From contig NZ_BACQ01000052.1 of the NCBI RefSeq assembly GCF_000260435.1, positions 21,159 through 85,158 on the forward strand: a stretch of 64,000 bases of DNA, read 5' to 3'. A model generated the notes under the pieces. That model had not been told where the DNA came from. It saw only the letters and a list, made by a program, of their open reading frames with translations, and ran no database searches. This document shows positions 51,671 through 61,221 of the stretch, piece by piece. A program made the translations under genes and the position numbers. The first letter of the stretch is position 1; each line of letters opens with the position of its first letter. Origin of the DNA: Lacticaseibacillus zeae DSM 20178 = KCTC 3804 (GTDB lineage: Bacteria; Bacillota; Bacilli; Lactobacillales; Lactobacillaceae).

Positions 51671-51679
51671 TGTTATACT
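51671..51679 (+). promoter_or_regulatory. Extended -10 promoter of CPBP gene
   Basis: TGTTATACT fits the extended -10 class, about 34 nt before the start codon. Confidence 0.5.
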
Positions 51680-51712
51680 AATTTTGGATATTTTTTCAAA
51701 GGAGTCCCTTAT

Positions 51713-52357
51713 ATGTCACTGCAAAAACATGCCTTTTCCGTTGTCGGTGCTTACCTCGTCACGTTTATCGCTAACCTTTTGATTTTCCAATTCATGCCGG
51801 TTGGGCGGCTCAGCCTTGGTATTGTGACCTTAATCAGTGTCATCGCAATGATTACTGCGGCGTATAGCGAACGGCAACTGGTCATTGCCAACGCGATTGA
51901 AGCCCCTGGCGTCCTCGCACCACAACAGCGCGTTTTCTGGGGTGTCATCGGCATTGCCGGCGTCTTGGCTGCTCAGTTAGTCGGCTCATGGCTTGAAATG
52001 ATCCTTTTTAAAATGCCGCAAACCAATAGCCAAATTCATCAGCAGCTTTCCAGTATGACCACCAATCCCTGGTACTTTTTGGCAATCGGCCTCGCCATTC
52101 CCGTTCTGGAGGAGCTGGCTTTTCGTAAAGTATTGTTCGGTAATCTGGTTAATGTCACTGGCGTTTTCGGTGGCGCTTTGATCGCCAGTCTGTTATTTGC
52201 CGTGACTCAACCAGGCGGCCACTGGCTCAGCGCGACCTTGGTCGGATTGGTTCTGGCCTATGATTACCGTCACACCGGCGCCATCAGCACTGCCATCATC
52301 GCCCATGTCGGTGCACTATGGGTGGTCTGGCTATATTACATTGCCCACGCGCTGTAA
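51713..52357 (+). CDS. CPBP-family intramembrane protein with incomplete active site
   Basis: 214 residues, about six helices. Motif 1 EELAFRK fits EExxxR. The usual FxxxH reads FAVTQ, losing a metal histidine, and the last motif HxxxN reads HVGAL. So protease activity is doubtful. It could act as a scaffold or bacteriocin-immunity-type protein. AAAGGAG lies about 8 nt before the ATG at 51713, and TGTTATACT forms an extended -10 about 35 nt upstream. It is divergent from groESL. Confidence 0.8.
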   Translation: MSLQKHAFSVVGAYLVTFIANLLIFQFMPVGRLSLGIVTLISVIAMITAAYSERQLVIANAIEAPGVLAPQQRVFWGVIGIAGVLAAQLVGSWLEMILFKMPQTNSQIHQQLSSMTTNPWYFLAIGLAIPVLEELAFRKVLFGNLVNVTGVFGGALIASLLFAVTQPGGHWLSATLVGLVLAYDYRHTGAISTAIIAHVGALWVVWLYYIAHAL

Positions 52358-52437
52358 ACGTAATCGAATATTAATCTCGTTGGCGCATTCAATCTTCTAT
52401 AATGGAAATAATGTTTTTATAAAGGAGCCGTTTAAAA

Positions 52438-53496
52438 ATGGAGACCGGTTCAAATCACCGCCACCGTCAACCGCCTAAACGTTTTCGCTGGGGACGCCTC
52501 ATCGGCTTAATCGTCATTGTCGGCCTGTTTACGGTTGGCGCCTATGCCCTGCGCCTCTATAGCCAGGCAAAATATGCCATCGATAATACATACCATGCCA
52601 CCAAACACGTCAGCACGGACATCGCCCAAAAGAAGCCATTTGCAGTACTCCTGCTCGGGGTCGACACCGGTGCTGAAGGACGCGTTGAAAAGGGCAACTC
52701 CGATACCATGATTGTGGCCGTCGTCAATCCGAAGACCAACAAAACCACCATGGTCAGCATCCCCCGCGATACGGCTGCTGAATTGATTGGCACCAAAGAG
52801 TTCAATATGCAGAAAATCAACGCTGCATACAATGTCGGCGGTTCTGATATGGCCATCAACACAGTCTCTAAACTTGTGAATGTGCCGATTTCTTATTATC
52901 TGACGATCAACATGGGCGCGCTGGAAAAAGTCGTCAATGCGGTCGGTGGGATTGACGTTGATGTTCCGTTTTCATTCCAGGATCCATACACTGGCAACCA
53001 GAAATTCAAAAAGGGCCGCATGCATTTAAATGGCAACATGGCACTTGCCTACTCACGGATGCGCCACGCTGATCCGGAAGGCGACTATGGCCGGCAAAAG
53101 CGCCAGCAACAAGTCATCAAAGCAATTTTGAAAAAAGCCGTTTCTGTCGGATCGCTTGGCAACTTCACTAAACTCATGGATACGATTTCCAAAAACATTG
53201 CCACTAATCTGAGTTTTGCCGATATGCAAAGCATTTTCATGAACTATCGCGGCGCTGCCAAAACCATCACAACCGATCATCTCAAAGGGGTTAATGCATG
53301 GGTCGGTGACGGTGCTTATCAAATCGCCTCAGATGCCGAAATGCAGCGGGTTTCCGATAAGCTGCGCAAAGCACTGGGCCTGCAAACCGAAACCATCAGC
53401 AACGAAGAAACCAAACAAAATGCCAAGAACACCCAGTTTGATTTCAAGGCGACGACCGATCAAAATTACATTATCTTCACACCGTATGATCGTTAA
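52438..53496 (+). CDS. LytR-CpsA-Psr (LCP) family cell-wall polymer ligase
   Basis: 352 residues: short basic cytoplasmic N-terminus, one membrane helix (about 22-42), then the LCP domain with LLLGVDTGAEGR, SDTMIVAVVNP, SIPRDT, and RMRHADPEGDYGRQKRQQQV. LCP proteins attach wall teichoic acid or capsule to peptidoglycan from undecaprenyl carriers. The ATG follows AAAGGAG by 10 nt. It stands alone, with a strong terminator. Confidence 0.93.
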   Translation: METGSNHRHRQPPKRFRWGRLIGLIVIVGLFTVGAYALRLYSQAKYAIDNTYHATKHVSTDIAQKKPFAVLLLGVDTGAEGRVEKGNSDTMIVAVVNPKTNKTTMVSIPRDTAAELIGTKEFNMQKINAAYNVGGSDMAINTVSKLVNVPISYYLTINMGALEKVVNAVGGIDVDVPFSFQDPYTGNQKFKKGRMHLNGNMALAYSRMRHADPEGDYGRQKRQQQVIKAILKKAVSVGSLGNFTKLMDTISKNIATNLSFADMQSIFMNYRGAAKTITTDHLKGVNAWVGDGAYQIASDAEMQRVSDKLRKALGLQTETISNEETKQNAKNTQFDFKATTDQNYIIFTPYDR

Positions 53497-53509
53497 CCTC
53501 CTTGCAAGT

Positions 53510-53551
53510 AAAAACCGCCTGCCGACTTATGACGTCGGCGGCGGTTTTTTA
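53510..53551. terminator. Bidirectional terminator after LCP gene
   Basis: AAAACCGCC-TGCCGAC pairs with GTCGGC-GGCGGTTTT, A-rich before and T-rich after. It lies between convergent genes. Confidence 0.9.
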
Positions 53552-53574
53552 GTGGCATAGAACTCTGCTCAGAA

Positions 53575-54618
53575 CTATCGAACCATCAGCTGTTCTTGCG
53601 CACGCTCGCGATGCAGCCACCAGAGACCGAGCGCGAGAACACCGATAATGGAGACACTGTAGGACAACAATTCATTTTGGAACAGCCAATCGCCAAAATT
53701 GAAAGGGACAACAATCAAGGCATAGACAAAAATGACCCAGCGGAGTTTTGGCAACAATAGGATGTCGCCCTCGTTTTCCAGTGAAATCCGGTCAAATAGC
53801 CAGCGAGTGAGCCAGTACCCAGCCACGCTAATCGTTAACGCCAGTATAAACAAGAGCAGGAATAACTGATCGCCACGCGGTAAAAGTGACCAATAAGAAC
53901 GGTGGTTCACAGCGTTATAAACCATGAACCGTTGAATCGCACTGGCACCAAGCCACCCGCCAAAAAGCCCAAAGACAAACATGCCGAACAACGTGGAAAA
54001 AATACTGCCAACGCCAATGCCAACGGTGAACAAAAAGCTGTCAATGGCCAGATTCATCATCAATAAGCCCAAAATATTCAAGCCGCTAATGCCAACATAC
54101 TCGGTCGGCACGCCAGCGAAAATACCAAGCAGAAGAATGCCGATGCCAAGTGTTGTAGTTCCGAGTAAACACGTCAGCCCATACCAGTAACGGGCAGCAA
54201 AAAATTGTCTTCGCTTAAATCGGCTTTTAAACATGGCCACATTAAAACTGCTTGCCTGATCCATCCCAGCCATAGCTAATCCGAGCAGTAATGGGATTGC
54301 ATAATGGATGATCGTTATGATTTGTCCGACCACTAAAGACGAATAAAGCTTATCGCGTTGCGGCATAACAAAATAACGCTGTTCCTTAAGGTAAGTTGCA
54401 TAACTTTCATTTACAAGGCTTGTATCATGATATTTAGCCGCTCTTTTTTTCTCCTCAATAAACTGTGTGAACGTCATAGTATTTTTTTGTTGCTCGTGAT
54501 ATGTGTTTAACGACTCACCCGTATTAAGCAGCGCTAATAACACAACAAAAACAAACATCACACGAACAAGCGCCTTATGCCTCATCCGAACAAGTTTCAA
54601 CAACTGATGATCACCCAT
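53575..54618 (-). CDS. ABC transporter permease of a YtrA-linked system
   Basis: 347 residues with about eight helices and a large external loop after the first one (ESLNTYHEQQ...). It starts right after the ATPase gene's stop (0 bp gap) and has GGAGG 8 nt upstream. It is the membrane subunit of the adjacent ABC ATPase. The substrate is unknown; the operon type suggests a cell-envelope or antibiotic stress role. Confidence 0.8.
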   Translation of the reverse strand: MGDHQLLKLVRMRHKALVRVMFVFVVLLALLNTGESLNTYHEQQKNTMTFTQFIEEKKRAAKYHDTSLVNESYATYLKEQRYFVMPQRDKLYSSLVVGQIITIIHYAIPLLLGLAMAGMDQASSFNVAMFKSRFKRRQFFAARYWYGLTCLLGTTTLGIGILLLGIFAGVPTEYVGISGLNILGLLMMNLAIDSFLFTVGIGVGSIFSTLFGMFVFGLFGGWLGASAIQRFMVYNAVNHRSYWSLLPRGDQLFLLLFILALTISVAGYWLTRWLFDRISLENEGDILLLPKLRWVIFVYALIVVPFNFGDWLFQNELLSYSVSIIGVLALGLWWLHRERAQEQLMVR

Positions 54619-55506
54619 CTAGCCCACCTCCGCATGTTTTTTTCGAAATTCAACTTTAAACAAATCCGACAACGACAATGGCAGGCTTTCGTTCAAAACC
54701 GGCTGCTCAGCTTGCAGTGCCGCTTGCACATCTGGTGTGAAATCAGGAAAAACGACTTCAATGACGCGCCCACGGATGTTTAAAATGCGGCCATGCTGTT
54801 TGATCACCGCCGGAATTTCCTTGGTTCGGAATACCAGCTGCAGTTTCACCGCTTGCTGACGGACATTTTCCAACGTAAGATCGCGGCTGATGCGGCCATC
54901 TTTGACGAATAAAACACGATCGGATAAACCGTCTAATTCGGCGAGATTGTGGGACGCAATCAGAAAAGTCCGCTGACCATCGGCTACCGCATCCACCACC
55001 AAGTTGACAATGCGCTCACGAATCAAGACATCCAGCCCGTCGAATGGTTCATCGAGAAAAACATACGGGGATTGGCTCGCCAAAGCCATCGCCACCATGA
55101 CCAGCGCCTGATACCCTTTGGATAGCCCCTGAAACCGTTGGCCACCGGTTAACCCGAATTTTTTAATCAGGTGCAGAAACGCTGCTTGATCGAATGAAGG
55201 GTAAAGCAAGGCATACGTTGTCGCAATTTTGGCCAATGCATACTTGCGAAAGAATAAATGTTGCTGATCTAAGTAAAAAATGGCTGCTTGTTGCGGTGAT
55301 TCGTTTGTCAGATCATGCCGATCCAACGTGACCGTCCCGCCGTCAGCGATATACTGGCGGGTGACGGTACGAAAAATCGTGGTTTTGCCGATACCATTTG
55401 GGCCGACCAATCCGACAACCTGGCCGCGATCCAGCGAAAACGTGATATCGCGCAGGACTTCCTGATTGGCGATTCTTTTTTGCAATTTAGTCACGATTAA
55501 ACTCAT
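54619..55506 (-). CDS. ABC transporter ATP-binding protein (YtrB-like)
   Basis: 295 residues. Walker A is GPNGIGKTTI, Walker B YVFLDEPFDGLD; the signature reads LSKGYQ, the deviant form common in CcmA/YtrB-type ATPases. The C-terminal extension (about 215-295) is not part of the core. It overlaps the GntR gene by ATGA and precedes the permease directly. Confidence 0.88.
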   Translation of the reverse strand: MSLIVTKLQKRIANQEVLRDITFSLDRGQVVGLVGPNGIGKTTIFRTVTRQYIADGGTVTLDRHDLTNESPQQAAIFYLDQQHLFFRKYALAKIATTYALLYPSFDQAAFLHLIKKFGLTGGQRFQGLSKGYQALVMVAMALASQSPYVFLDEPFDGLDVLIRERIVNLVVDAVADGQRTFLIASHNLAELDGLSDRVLFVKDGRISRDLTLENVRQQAVKLQLVFRTKEIPAVIKQHGRILNIRGRVIEVVFPDFTPDVQAALQAEQPVLNESLPLSLSDLFKVEFRKKHAEVG

Positions 55507-55871
55507 ACACGATGCTCCTCCTTTTCAGCCAACCATGCTTGCAATGTCGCTAAACTGATGCCCAGGCTTTGTGCTTCCACGACAATTGCATCAAACTTTG
55601 GGCGGAACGCCGCCACTGCTTTTGAATTCGCATGTTTTAATGGTTCAGCCACAAATGTGCCGCGCCCAGGTTCAACGTAAATCACGCCGTCCGCCTCCAG
55701 TTGCTTGTAGGCTTTGGCGACGGTATTGGGATTCAGCTGTTCTTGCTTCGCCATTTCCCGCACCGATGGCAGTTTATCGCCCGGCTGCATAATGCCTTGT
55801 AGAATCCGGGTCTTAATCTGCAACACCAAGCGTTCATAGTACGCCAAATGAGTATATGACTCGGTTGCCAT
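55503..55871 (-). CDS. GntR-family (YtrA subfamily) repressor
   Basis: 122 residues: winged HTH with PSVREMAKQEQLNPNTVAK and the short YtrA-type C-terminal helix domain rather than a ligand domain. The frame is open to 55946, but the ATG at 55871 has AGGGGG 7 nt upstream and begins MATESYTHLAYYERL. It probably represses its own operon through the palindrome at 55895-55917. Confidence 0.88.
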   Translation of the reverse strand: MATESYTHLAYYERLVLQIKTRILQGIMQPGDKLPSVREMAKQEQLNPNTVAKAYKQLEADGVIYVEPGRGTFVAEPLKHANSKAVAAFRPKFDAIVVEAQSLGISLATLQAWLAEKEEHRV

Positions 55872-55894
55872 TCCGGCGCCCCCTTTCGTACTAC

Positions 55895-55917
55895 GTGTAC
55901 TATTATACATAGTACAC
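55895..55917. promoter_or_regulatory. GntR/YtrA operator overlapping the promoter
   Basis: GTGTACTA-N7-TAGTACAC is a perfect 8-bp inverted repeat, 24 bp before the GntR start. A TATAAT -10 lies inside the repeat on the minus strand, with TTGCGT as -35 at 16 nt. A bound repressor would cover the promoter. Confidence 0.85.
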
Positions 55918-55930
55918 TCAACAACGCAAG

Positions 55931-55970
55931 AAAAAACGCCGTCCATCTGTCATGGGCGACGCATTTTCTT
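55931..55970 (-). terminator. Terminator of rex
   Basis: On the minus strand GCGTCGCCCAT pairs imperfectly with ATGGACGGCG around CAG-type loop, followed by six Ts, 9 bp past the stop. Confidence 0.7.
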
Positions 55971-55978
55971 TTTTTCAG

Positions 55979-56632
55979 TTAAGCTTCCGGTTCGTTGAGC
56001 GTTGGCCCATAATGTTCCAGGAAGTAAATCAAGGTCTGTAGTTCCGTTGCCAAATCGACATTTTGTACCCGCACGTAGCTAGGCACCGAAATGCGAATCG
56101 GGGTGAAGTTCATGATCCCCTTAATCCCGGCTTTAACCAAATCATCGGTGATATGCTGGGCGGCATCAATTGGCACCGTCAAAATCACGATTTCAATCTG
56201 CTGATCTTTAATTTGCTTAATCATTTCATCCATGGGATAAATTGGTACCCCACTTTGAATGGTTCCGGCTAAATCAGGGTTGATATCGAATCCGGCACTA
56301 ATCCGAATGTTGTTAGCCTGTCGAAAATTATAATTCAACAAGGCATGGCCAAGATTGCCGACACCAACCAGACCGACATTAGTTAGCCGATCCTGATTCA
56401 GAATCTTTTTAAAGAATTTCAGCAAATCGTTGACGTCATAGCCGTAGCCGCGTTTGCCCAGTGCACCGAAATAAGAAAAATCACGCCGAATCGTTGCCGA
56501 GTCAACTTTCACCGCGTCCGACAGTTCAGTTGAACTGATCTTGGTTGTCCCGGAATTCGCCAAGAAATTCAAATATCGGTAGTACACGGGTAGGCGTTTC
56601 GCCGTTGCTTTGGGGATGATTGTTTCCGCCAT
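55979..56632 (-). CDS. rex: Redox-sensing transcriptional repressor Rex
   Basis: 217 residues. The N-terminal winged HTH includes [20 protein letters not shown] and [15 protein letters not shown]; the C-terminal Rossmann domain has [12 protein letters not shown]. Rex senses the NADH/NAD+ ratio and represses fermentation and oxidase genes, such as cyd in many species, when NADH is low. The frame opens at 56731, but AGGAGG lies about 10 nt before the ATG at 56632. It lies far from cydABCD here, so regulation of that operon would be in trans and no canonical site was found there. Confidence 0.95.
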   Translation of the reverse strand: MAETIIPKATAKRLPVYYRYLNFLANSGTTKISSTELSDAVKVDSATIRRDFSYFGALGKRGYGYDVNDLLKFFKKILNQDRLTNVGLVGVGNLGHALLNYNFRQANNIRISAGFDINPDLAGTIQSGVPIYPMDEMIKQIKDQQIEIVILTVPIDAAQHITDDLVKAGIKGIMNFTPIRISVPSYVRVQNVDLATELQTLIYFLEHYGPTLNEPEA

Positions 56633-56849
56633 GTAAGCAAGCCTCCTGTAGAAGTATTCCCATGCAGAACATGTGAACTGTCCAACATAGTATCTTCTGC
56701 TAATATTAGCTGGTTTATGGCCTGAACGCAAGCGGATACATCTTCACAAACATATTTTATTGTGCGAATGCATCATCAGGGAACGCACGCCCATGAACAA
56801 AACTATGGTATATTAGGTCTTAACGATTATTGTGAAAGAAGGTATTCCT

Positions 56850-58802
56850 GTGATCATTTTGCAGGCACAACAAGTTAGCCGCAGCTTCAACGGCAACGAA
56901 TTATTTGCCAATGTGAATCTTGAAGTCCAAGACGGCGCGCGCATCGGTCTTGTTGGCCCCAACGGGATTGGTAAAACCACCCTGCTGGAAATCCTGACCG
57001 GGATCGCGCCTCCGGATAGCGGTCAGGTGACGACCATGAAAAATCTATCCATTGGCTATTTGGCCCAAAACTCCGGCCTTGATTCGGATAAAACGATTTT
57101 CAAAGAAATGTTGACGGTCTTCGCCCCGCTGCAAGCAATGGCGCGACAAATCCATACTTTAGAGGCTAAGCTGGGTGATCCCAAACTTATTGCGGACAAG
57201 CCGGCGTTTGCCGCAACCATGAAACAGTACGATCAGTTGCAACACGATTTTAACGAGCAAAACGGTTATGGCTATGAAGCCGAAATCCGCTCCGTCCTCC
57301 ATGGCTTCCAATTCGGTGAAGACACTTACGACAAGCCGGTCGGCACCTTGTCCGGCGGCGAACGTTCCCGTCTGGCTTTGGCCAAGCTCCTGCTGGAAAA
57401 GCATGACCTGATCATCCTCGACGAGCCAACCAACCACCTTGATATCGAAACACTCAGCTGGTTGGAAGGCTATCTCAAAACTTACCCCGGCGCCATTTTA
57501 ACGGTCAGCCACGATCAATATTTTCTTGATCATGTGGTCACCGAAATTTACGAACTGGATCACCACCACGCGACCCATTACAAAACCAATTACAGCGGAT
57601 ATCTCAAGCAAAAGGCTGAGCGCCAGGCGCAGGCTTGGAAAGCGTACACCAAGCAGCAAGAAGAAATCGCCAAGCTCCAGGATTTCGTGGATAAGAATAT
57701 TGTCCGCGCCAGCACCACCAAGCAGGCCCAGGCGCGCCGCAAGCAATTGGAAAAAATGGACGTTCTGGAGAAACCAACCGGTGACGACAAAAGCGTGCAT
57801 TTTAGCTTCACACCCAAGCGCCCAAGCGGTAATGAGGTGCTCAAAGTCAACCAGGCAACGGTGGGTTATGAAGCGGATCACCCGATGGCCGGTCCTATCG
57901 ATTTTCAAGTCAATAAATTCGATCGGATTGCCATTATCGGACCAAACGGGGTCGGTAAATCGACTTTACTCAAAAGTATTTTAGGCAAAATCCCGTTTCT
58001 GGCTGGATCGGCAAAATTCGGCGCTAACGTTGATGTCGGCTACTACGACCAGGAAATCCAACAACTCAATCCCAAAAATACCGTGATTGACGAAATCTGG
58101 GATGAGCACCCAATGATGCCGGAAAAAGACGTCCGTTCCGTTCTGGCTGCCTTTTTGTTCGGCCCAGACGATATTCAAAAACCGGTCAGTGCCTTATCCG
58201 GCGGGCAAAAAGCGCGGCTGGAGTTGACCAAGTTAGCGCTCAAACATGATAATTTTCTGGTGCTTGACGAACCGACCAACCACTTGGACATCAACAGTAA
58301 GGAAGTCCTTGAGCAGGCATTAAAAGATTTTAATGGCACCGTTTTGTTCGTGTCCCATGACCGTTACTTCATCAACGAACTGGCAACCAACGTCATTGCG
58401 ATCGCCCCGACCGGCAGCACCACTTACCTCGGCAACTGGGACTATTATCAGGAAAAGCTGGCCGAGACCAAGGCAGAGGCCGAAGCTGCGGCTGCTGAAC
58501 AGCCAACCGCCAAAACCGAAACCGCGGGCGCCACCTCGTATCAACAGTCCAAAGAAGATGCCCGCGCAACCCGTAAGTTACAGCGGGAAGTTGCTGACTT
58601 AGAGGCACAACTGCAGAAGCTTGGCGACCAAGCGACCACGATCCAAAAAGAAATGACCGCCCCCGATGTTTTGAGCGACTATGTCAAAATGCAAAAGCTG
58701 CAAACCAAGCTCGAAGAAGTTCAAAAACAAACCACGGACGTTGAGAATGCTTGGGAAGAAAAAAGCATTCAGCTTGAAGACATGGAAACTGCTGACAAGT
58801 AG
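56850..58802 (+). CDS. ABC-F family ATPase (YdiF-like ribosome-associated factor)
   Basis: 650 residues with two ATPase domains (GPNGIGKTTL and LSGGERSRLALAKLLL; GPNGVGKSTL and LSGGQKARLELTKLAL) and no membrane domain. An interdomain linker lies around 235-310, and a C-terminal coiled coil (about 550-650, ARATRKLQREVADLEAQLQK) follows. ABC-F proteins act on the ribosome or in antibiotic resistance. The frame opens at a GTG at 56832, but AGAAGG lies 7 nt before the GTG at 56850 (MIILQAQQVSRSF), which is chosen. Confidence 0.92.
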   Translation: MIILQAQQVSRSFNGNELFANVNLEVQDGARIGLVGPNGIGKTTLLEILTGIAPPDSGQVTTMKNLSIGYLAQNSGLDSDKTIFKEMLTVFAPLQAMARQIHTLEAKLGDPKLIADKPAFAATMKQYDQLQHDFNEQNGYGYEAEIRSVLHGFQFGEDTYDKPVGTLSGGERSRLALAKLLLEKHDLIILDEPTNHLDIETLSWLEGYLKTYPGAILTVSHDQYFLDHVVTEIYELDHHHATHYKTNYSGYLKQKAERQAQAWKAYTKQQEEIAKLQDFVDKNIVRASTTKQAQARRKQLEKMDVLEKPTGDDKSVHFSFTPKRPSGNEVLKVNQATVGYEADHPMAGPIDFQVNKFDRIAIIGPNGVGKSTLLKSILGKIPFLAGSAKFGANVDVGYYDQEIQQLNPKNTVIDEIWDEHPMMPEKDVRSVLAAFLFGPDDIQKPVSALSGGQKARLELTKLALKHDNFLVLDEPTNHLDINSKEVLEQALKDFNGTVLFVSHDRYFINELATNVIAIAPTGSTTYLGNWDYYQEKLAETKAEAEAAAAEQPTAKTETAGATSYQQSKEDARATRKLQREVADLEAQLQKLGDQATTIQKEMTAPDVLSDYVKMQKLQTKLEEVQKQTTDVENAWEEKSIQLEDMETADK

Positions 58803-58831
58803 GTGGCATCGTAACTTATGGCGGCAATATA

Positions 58832-58869
58832 AAAAGGTGAGCATCCATTGCTTGGAGTGCTCACCTTTT
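58832..58869 (+). terminator. Terminator of ABC-F gene
   Basis: AAAAGGTGAGCA pairs perfectly with TGCTCACCTTTT around a 14-nt loop, with T-rich sequence after. Confidence 0.92.
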
Positions 58870-58908
58870 ATTATCTCAAGGGTAATTCATTAAGGTTATT
58901 AAGCTATT

Positions 58909-59089
58909 AGTGCCAAAGCGGAGCAATCGTAGGCCAGATGGGGATCAGCCGTGGAATTGTTGTTGGTGGGGCGGTCTTTGCCCCGCCTACAACAAGGCCG
59001 AGCTTTGAAACCGCGGTTTTTGCGGGTTCAAAGTCGTGCCCACAGCGTTCCATCCCCAGCTGGCCGGAGATTGTGGAGTTTGGCACGGC
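58909..59089 (-). repeat. Family B palindromic repeat, copy B3
   Basis: A 181-bp copy with AGTGCCAAAGCGGAGCAATC and GGAGTTTGGCACGGC ends and the central GTGGGGCGG...TTTGCCCCGCC hairpin. It reads GCCGTGCCAAACTCC on the minus strand, toward the right-hand minus-strand gene, whose stop lies 117 bp away. The rest of the 58803-59205 gap holds the terminator above and no gene. Confidence 0.88.
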
Positions 59090-59205
59090 CTGGAACTTAT
59101 TGCCCAAGCTTTTTCGAATTGTTTGGAATTCACTAAACCATGAACGTCCATACAGAATGACGGCCCTGTCGTGTTTTTTGACAAGACACTGTTATATTCA
59201 TTTAC

Positions 59206-59532
59206 TTAAACCTTTTGATCCAGCAACCCGATTGCTTGCTGTAAAACTTTCTCGCCGTCCATCATCCCATAGGCTTTCATGTCAATAACGGCCATCGGAA
59301 TTTTTTTAGCGTCGGCTTTGGCTTTGAACTGACTTTCCATGAAACGGACTTGTGGGCCGAGCATCAGTACCGAAACTGGCTCCGATGCCAGTTTATTGTC
59401 GGCATCTGCCGCTGCAGTGGCAAAAACATCAACGTCCATACCGTCTGCTGCAGCTGCTTTTTTCATTCGCTGCACCAACATTGAAGTGGACATACCGGCG
59501 GAGCACACTAACATAATTGTTTTTTCAGCCAT
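59206..59532 (-). CDS. PTS lactose/cellobiose-type subunit IIB
   Basis: 108 residues. The phosphocysteine is in LVCSAGMSTSMLV near residue 11, and the IIB fold ends normally. It transfers phosphate to a diacetylchitobiose/cellobiose/lactose-type sugar. The frame opens at an ATG at 59541, but the AAAGG site abuts it; the ATG at 59532 is 9 nt away and is preferred. No IIA or IIC gene is adjacent, so its partner lies elsewhere. Confidence 0.9.
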   Translation of the reverse strand: MAEKTIMLVCSAGMSTSMLVQRMKKAAAADGMDVDVFATAAADADNKLASEPVSVLMLGPQVRFMESQFKAKADAKKIPMAVIDMKAYGMMDGEKVLQQAIGLLDQKV

Positions 59533-59629
59533 GGGAATCATCCTTTCGTTAACAAACTTATCGATAAGTTAAGTTTAACTAAATCAACGAACCCGCGTCA
59601 ACGAAAGTGCTAATAGTTTGCTCGTGACC

Positions 59630-60652
59630 CTAAGCATGGGCAAAGCTCAAGCCTGGATCCGCATTAAGATTCTCGGAGGCAAGATGGCGCTTGGCTAATT
59701 CAATATGCGCGGCTGCCCCAATCATGGCACCGTTATCGCCGGTTAAGCGCAACGGCGGAACGATTACGTCCACATCCGGAAAATGCACTGCCAGCGCTTC
59801 GTTCATGGCTTCTTTAAGCCCCTGATTGGCTGCTACCCCGCCAGCCACGATCAGTTGTTTAACCGGATAGTTTGTCAGGGCTTTCTGGGTTTTGTGAACC
59901 AGCACATCCACCACCGCAGCCTGGAAACTGGCCGCAAGATCTTCGCGACTAAGCGTTTCACCGATTTGATCGGCATGATGCACCGTATTGATCACAGCGG
60001 ACTTCAAGCCACTGAAACTGAAGTCCAGATTATCCTCTTTATCCATGGCACGCGGAAAATGGAAGGTATCGTGACCCAAGTGTGCCAAACGATCGACTTC
60101 TTTCCCTGCCGGATATGGGATGCCCAGAATCCGTCCCACTTTGTCATAGGCTTCACCAGCGGCATCATCCCGGGTATCACCAATAATCTCGAACTCACCG
60201 GCGGCTTTCATGTAAACCAGCTCGGTATGGCCACCGGAAACCGCCAACGCCAACAATGGATAGGTTAGCGGCTTAACAAAGCGGGCGGCGTAAATATGCC
60301 CAGCCATATGATTGACCGGAATGAGCGGTAAGTGATGGGCATAAGCAATCGTTTTGGCAGCTGTCACACCGATCAGCAGTGCGCCAACCAGACCCGGGCC
60401 GTATGTGACTGCTACGGCCGTTAAGTCGGTATAGGTCACCCCAGCTTCTTTCAGGGCTGCGTCTGTTACCAGCGTAATCTGTTCGACATGGTGCCGACTG
60501 GCGACTTCCGGAACGACGCCGCCAAAACGCTGGTGGCTCTTGATTTGCGTCGCGATAATATTCGATAAAATTTTGTTACCATTTTCAACGACAGCCACAC
60601 TGGTTTCGTCGCAGCTGCTTTCAAATGCTAAGATCAATTCCCTTGCTGCCAC
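59630..60652 (-). CDS. tsaD: tRNA threonylcarbamoyladenosine synthesis protein TsaD
   Basis: 340 residues of the ASKHA fold. [10 protein letters not shown] starts the N-terminal lobe; the metal-binding HMAGHIYAA and the C-terminal [12 protein letters not shown] and TGDNGAM are conserved. With TsaB, TsaE and TsaC it makes t6A at position 37 of ANN-decoding tRNAs. The frame opens at an ATG at 60673, but GAGGAG lies 6 nt before the GTG at 60652, which gives [13 protein letters not shown]. It is the third gene of tsaB-rimI-tsaD. Confidence 0.95.
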   Translation of the reverse strand: MAARELILAFESSCDETSVAVVENGNKILSNIIATQIKSHQRFGGVVPEVASRHHVEQITLVTDAALKEAGVTYTDLTAVAVTYGPGLVGALLIGVTAAKTIAYAHHLPLIPVNHMAGHIYAARFVKPLTYPLLALAVSGGHTELVYMKAAGEFEIIGDTRDDAAGEAYDKVGRILGIPYPAGKEVDRLAHLGHDTFHFPRAMDKEDNLDFSFSGLKSAVINTVHHADQIGETLSREDLAASFQAAVVDVLVHKTQKALTNYPVKQLIVAGGVAANQGLKEAMNEALAVHFPDVDVIVPPLRLTGDNGAMIGAAAHIELAKRHLASENLNADPGLSFAHA

Positions 60653-60687
60653 ATTGTTCTCCTCTACAAACATGATGGTTCCGAACG

Positions 60688-61221
60688 TTACGGCAAAGGC
60701 CGATACATATCCAGTGCATCATCATGATTGCTGACATAATAACCTTTTTTTACTTTGCCATCTTGAAAACCGAGCGAGTGATAAAGCTGCTTGGCAATGT
60801 CATTATTTGTTCTAACCTCAAGCGTGACCTTTTCACTGCCGTATTCAATGGCCCGGCCAATCATAAACTGCATCAAAAAGCGACCCAGCCCCATATGCTG
60901 GTAAGCTGGATCAACGGCAATATTGGTAACGTGAGCCTCACTCATTGTAAACCACGTGCCAATCAACGCAACCATCTGGCCGGCATCTTCAACGGCAAGA
61001 TACAACGAATGGCGCACTTTGCGTAATTCAGAGAAAAACGCATAGCGATCCCACGGCGTATCGTGATAAATCCGCCGCTCGATTGCCAACGCTGCGTCAA
61101 CATCAGCCTCCGTCATGCGTCGTAATAAATATTCCTTATTCCGGACAGTGATCGTCCGCGGTTCAAACTGCAGTTCATCAGGCGTCGTGCGGTCAAACCA
61201 CGACCTAAACTTTCTCAACAT
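60688..61221 (-). CDS. rimI: Ribosomal protein S18 N-acetyltransferase-like RimI
   Basis: 177 residues of the GNAT fold. The acetyl-CoA motif is [14 protein letters not shown], and [12 protein letters not shown] and LYHSLGFQ are conserved. It acetylates the N-terminus of a ribosomal protein or other targets. A second and third in-frame ATG exist at 61227 and 61221; AAAGGA is 10-11 nt before 61221, the chosen start. It overlaps tsaB by 17 bp, and is commonly found between tsaB and tsaD. Confidence 0.9.
   Translation of the reverse strand: MLRKFRSWFDRTTPDELQFEPRTITVRNKEYLLRRMTEADVDAALAIERRIYHDTPWDRYAFFSELRKVRHSLYLAVEDAGQMVALIGTWFTMSEAHVTNIAVDPAYQHMGLGRFLMQFMIGRAIEYGSEKVTLEVRTNNDIAKQLYHSLGFQDGKVKKGYYVSNHDDALDMYRPLP

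Noticed and set aside
58938..59288. Open frames inside family B repeats (also 36794-37018 and 41217-41471) sharing PEIVEFGTA-type peptides
   Set aside because: The shared peptides come from the palindrome arms. There are no ribosome sites, codon use is unlike the neighbours, and frame and strand differ between copies.
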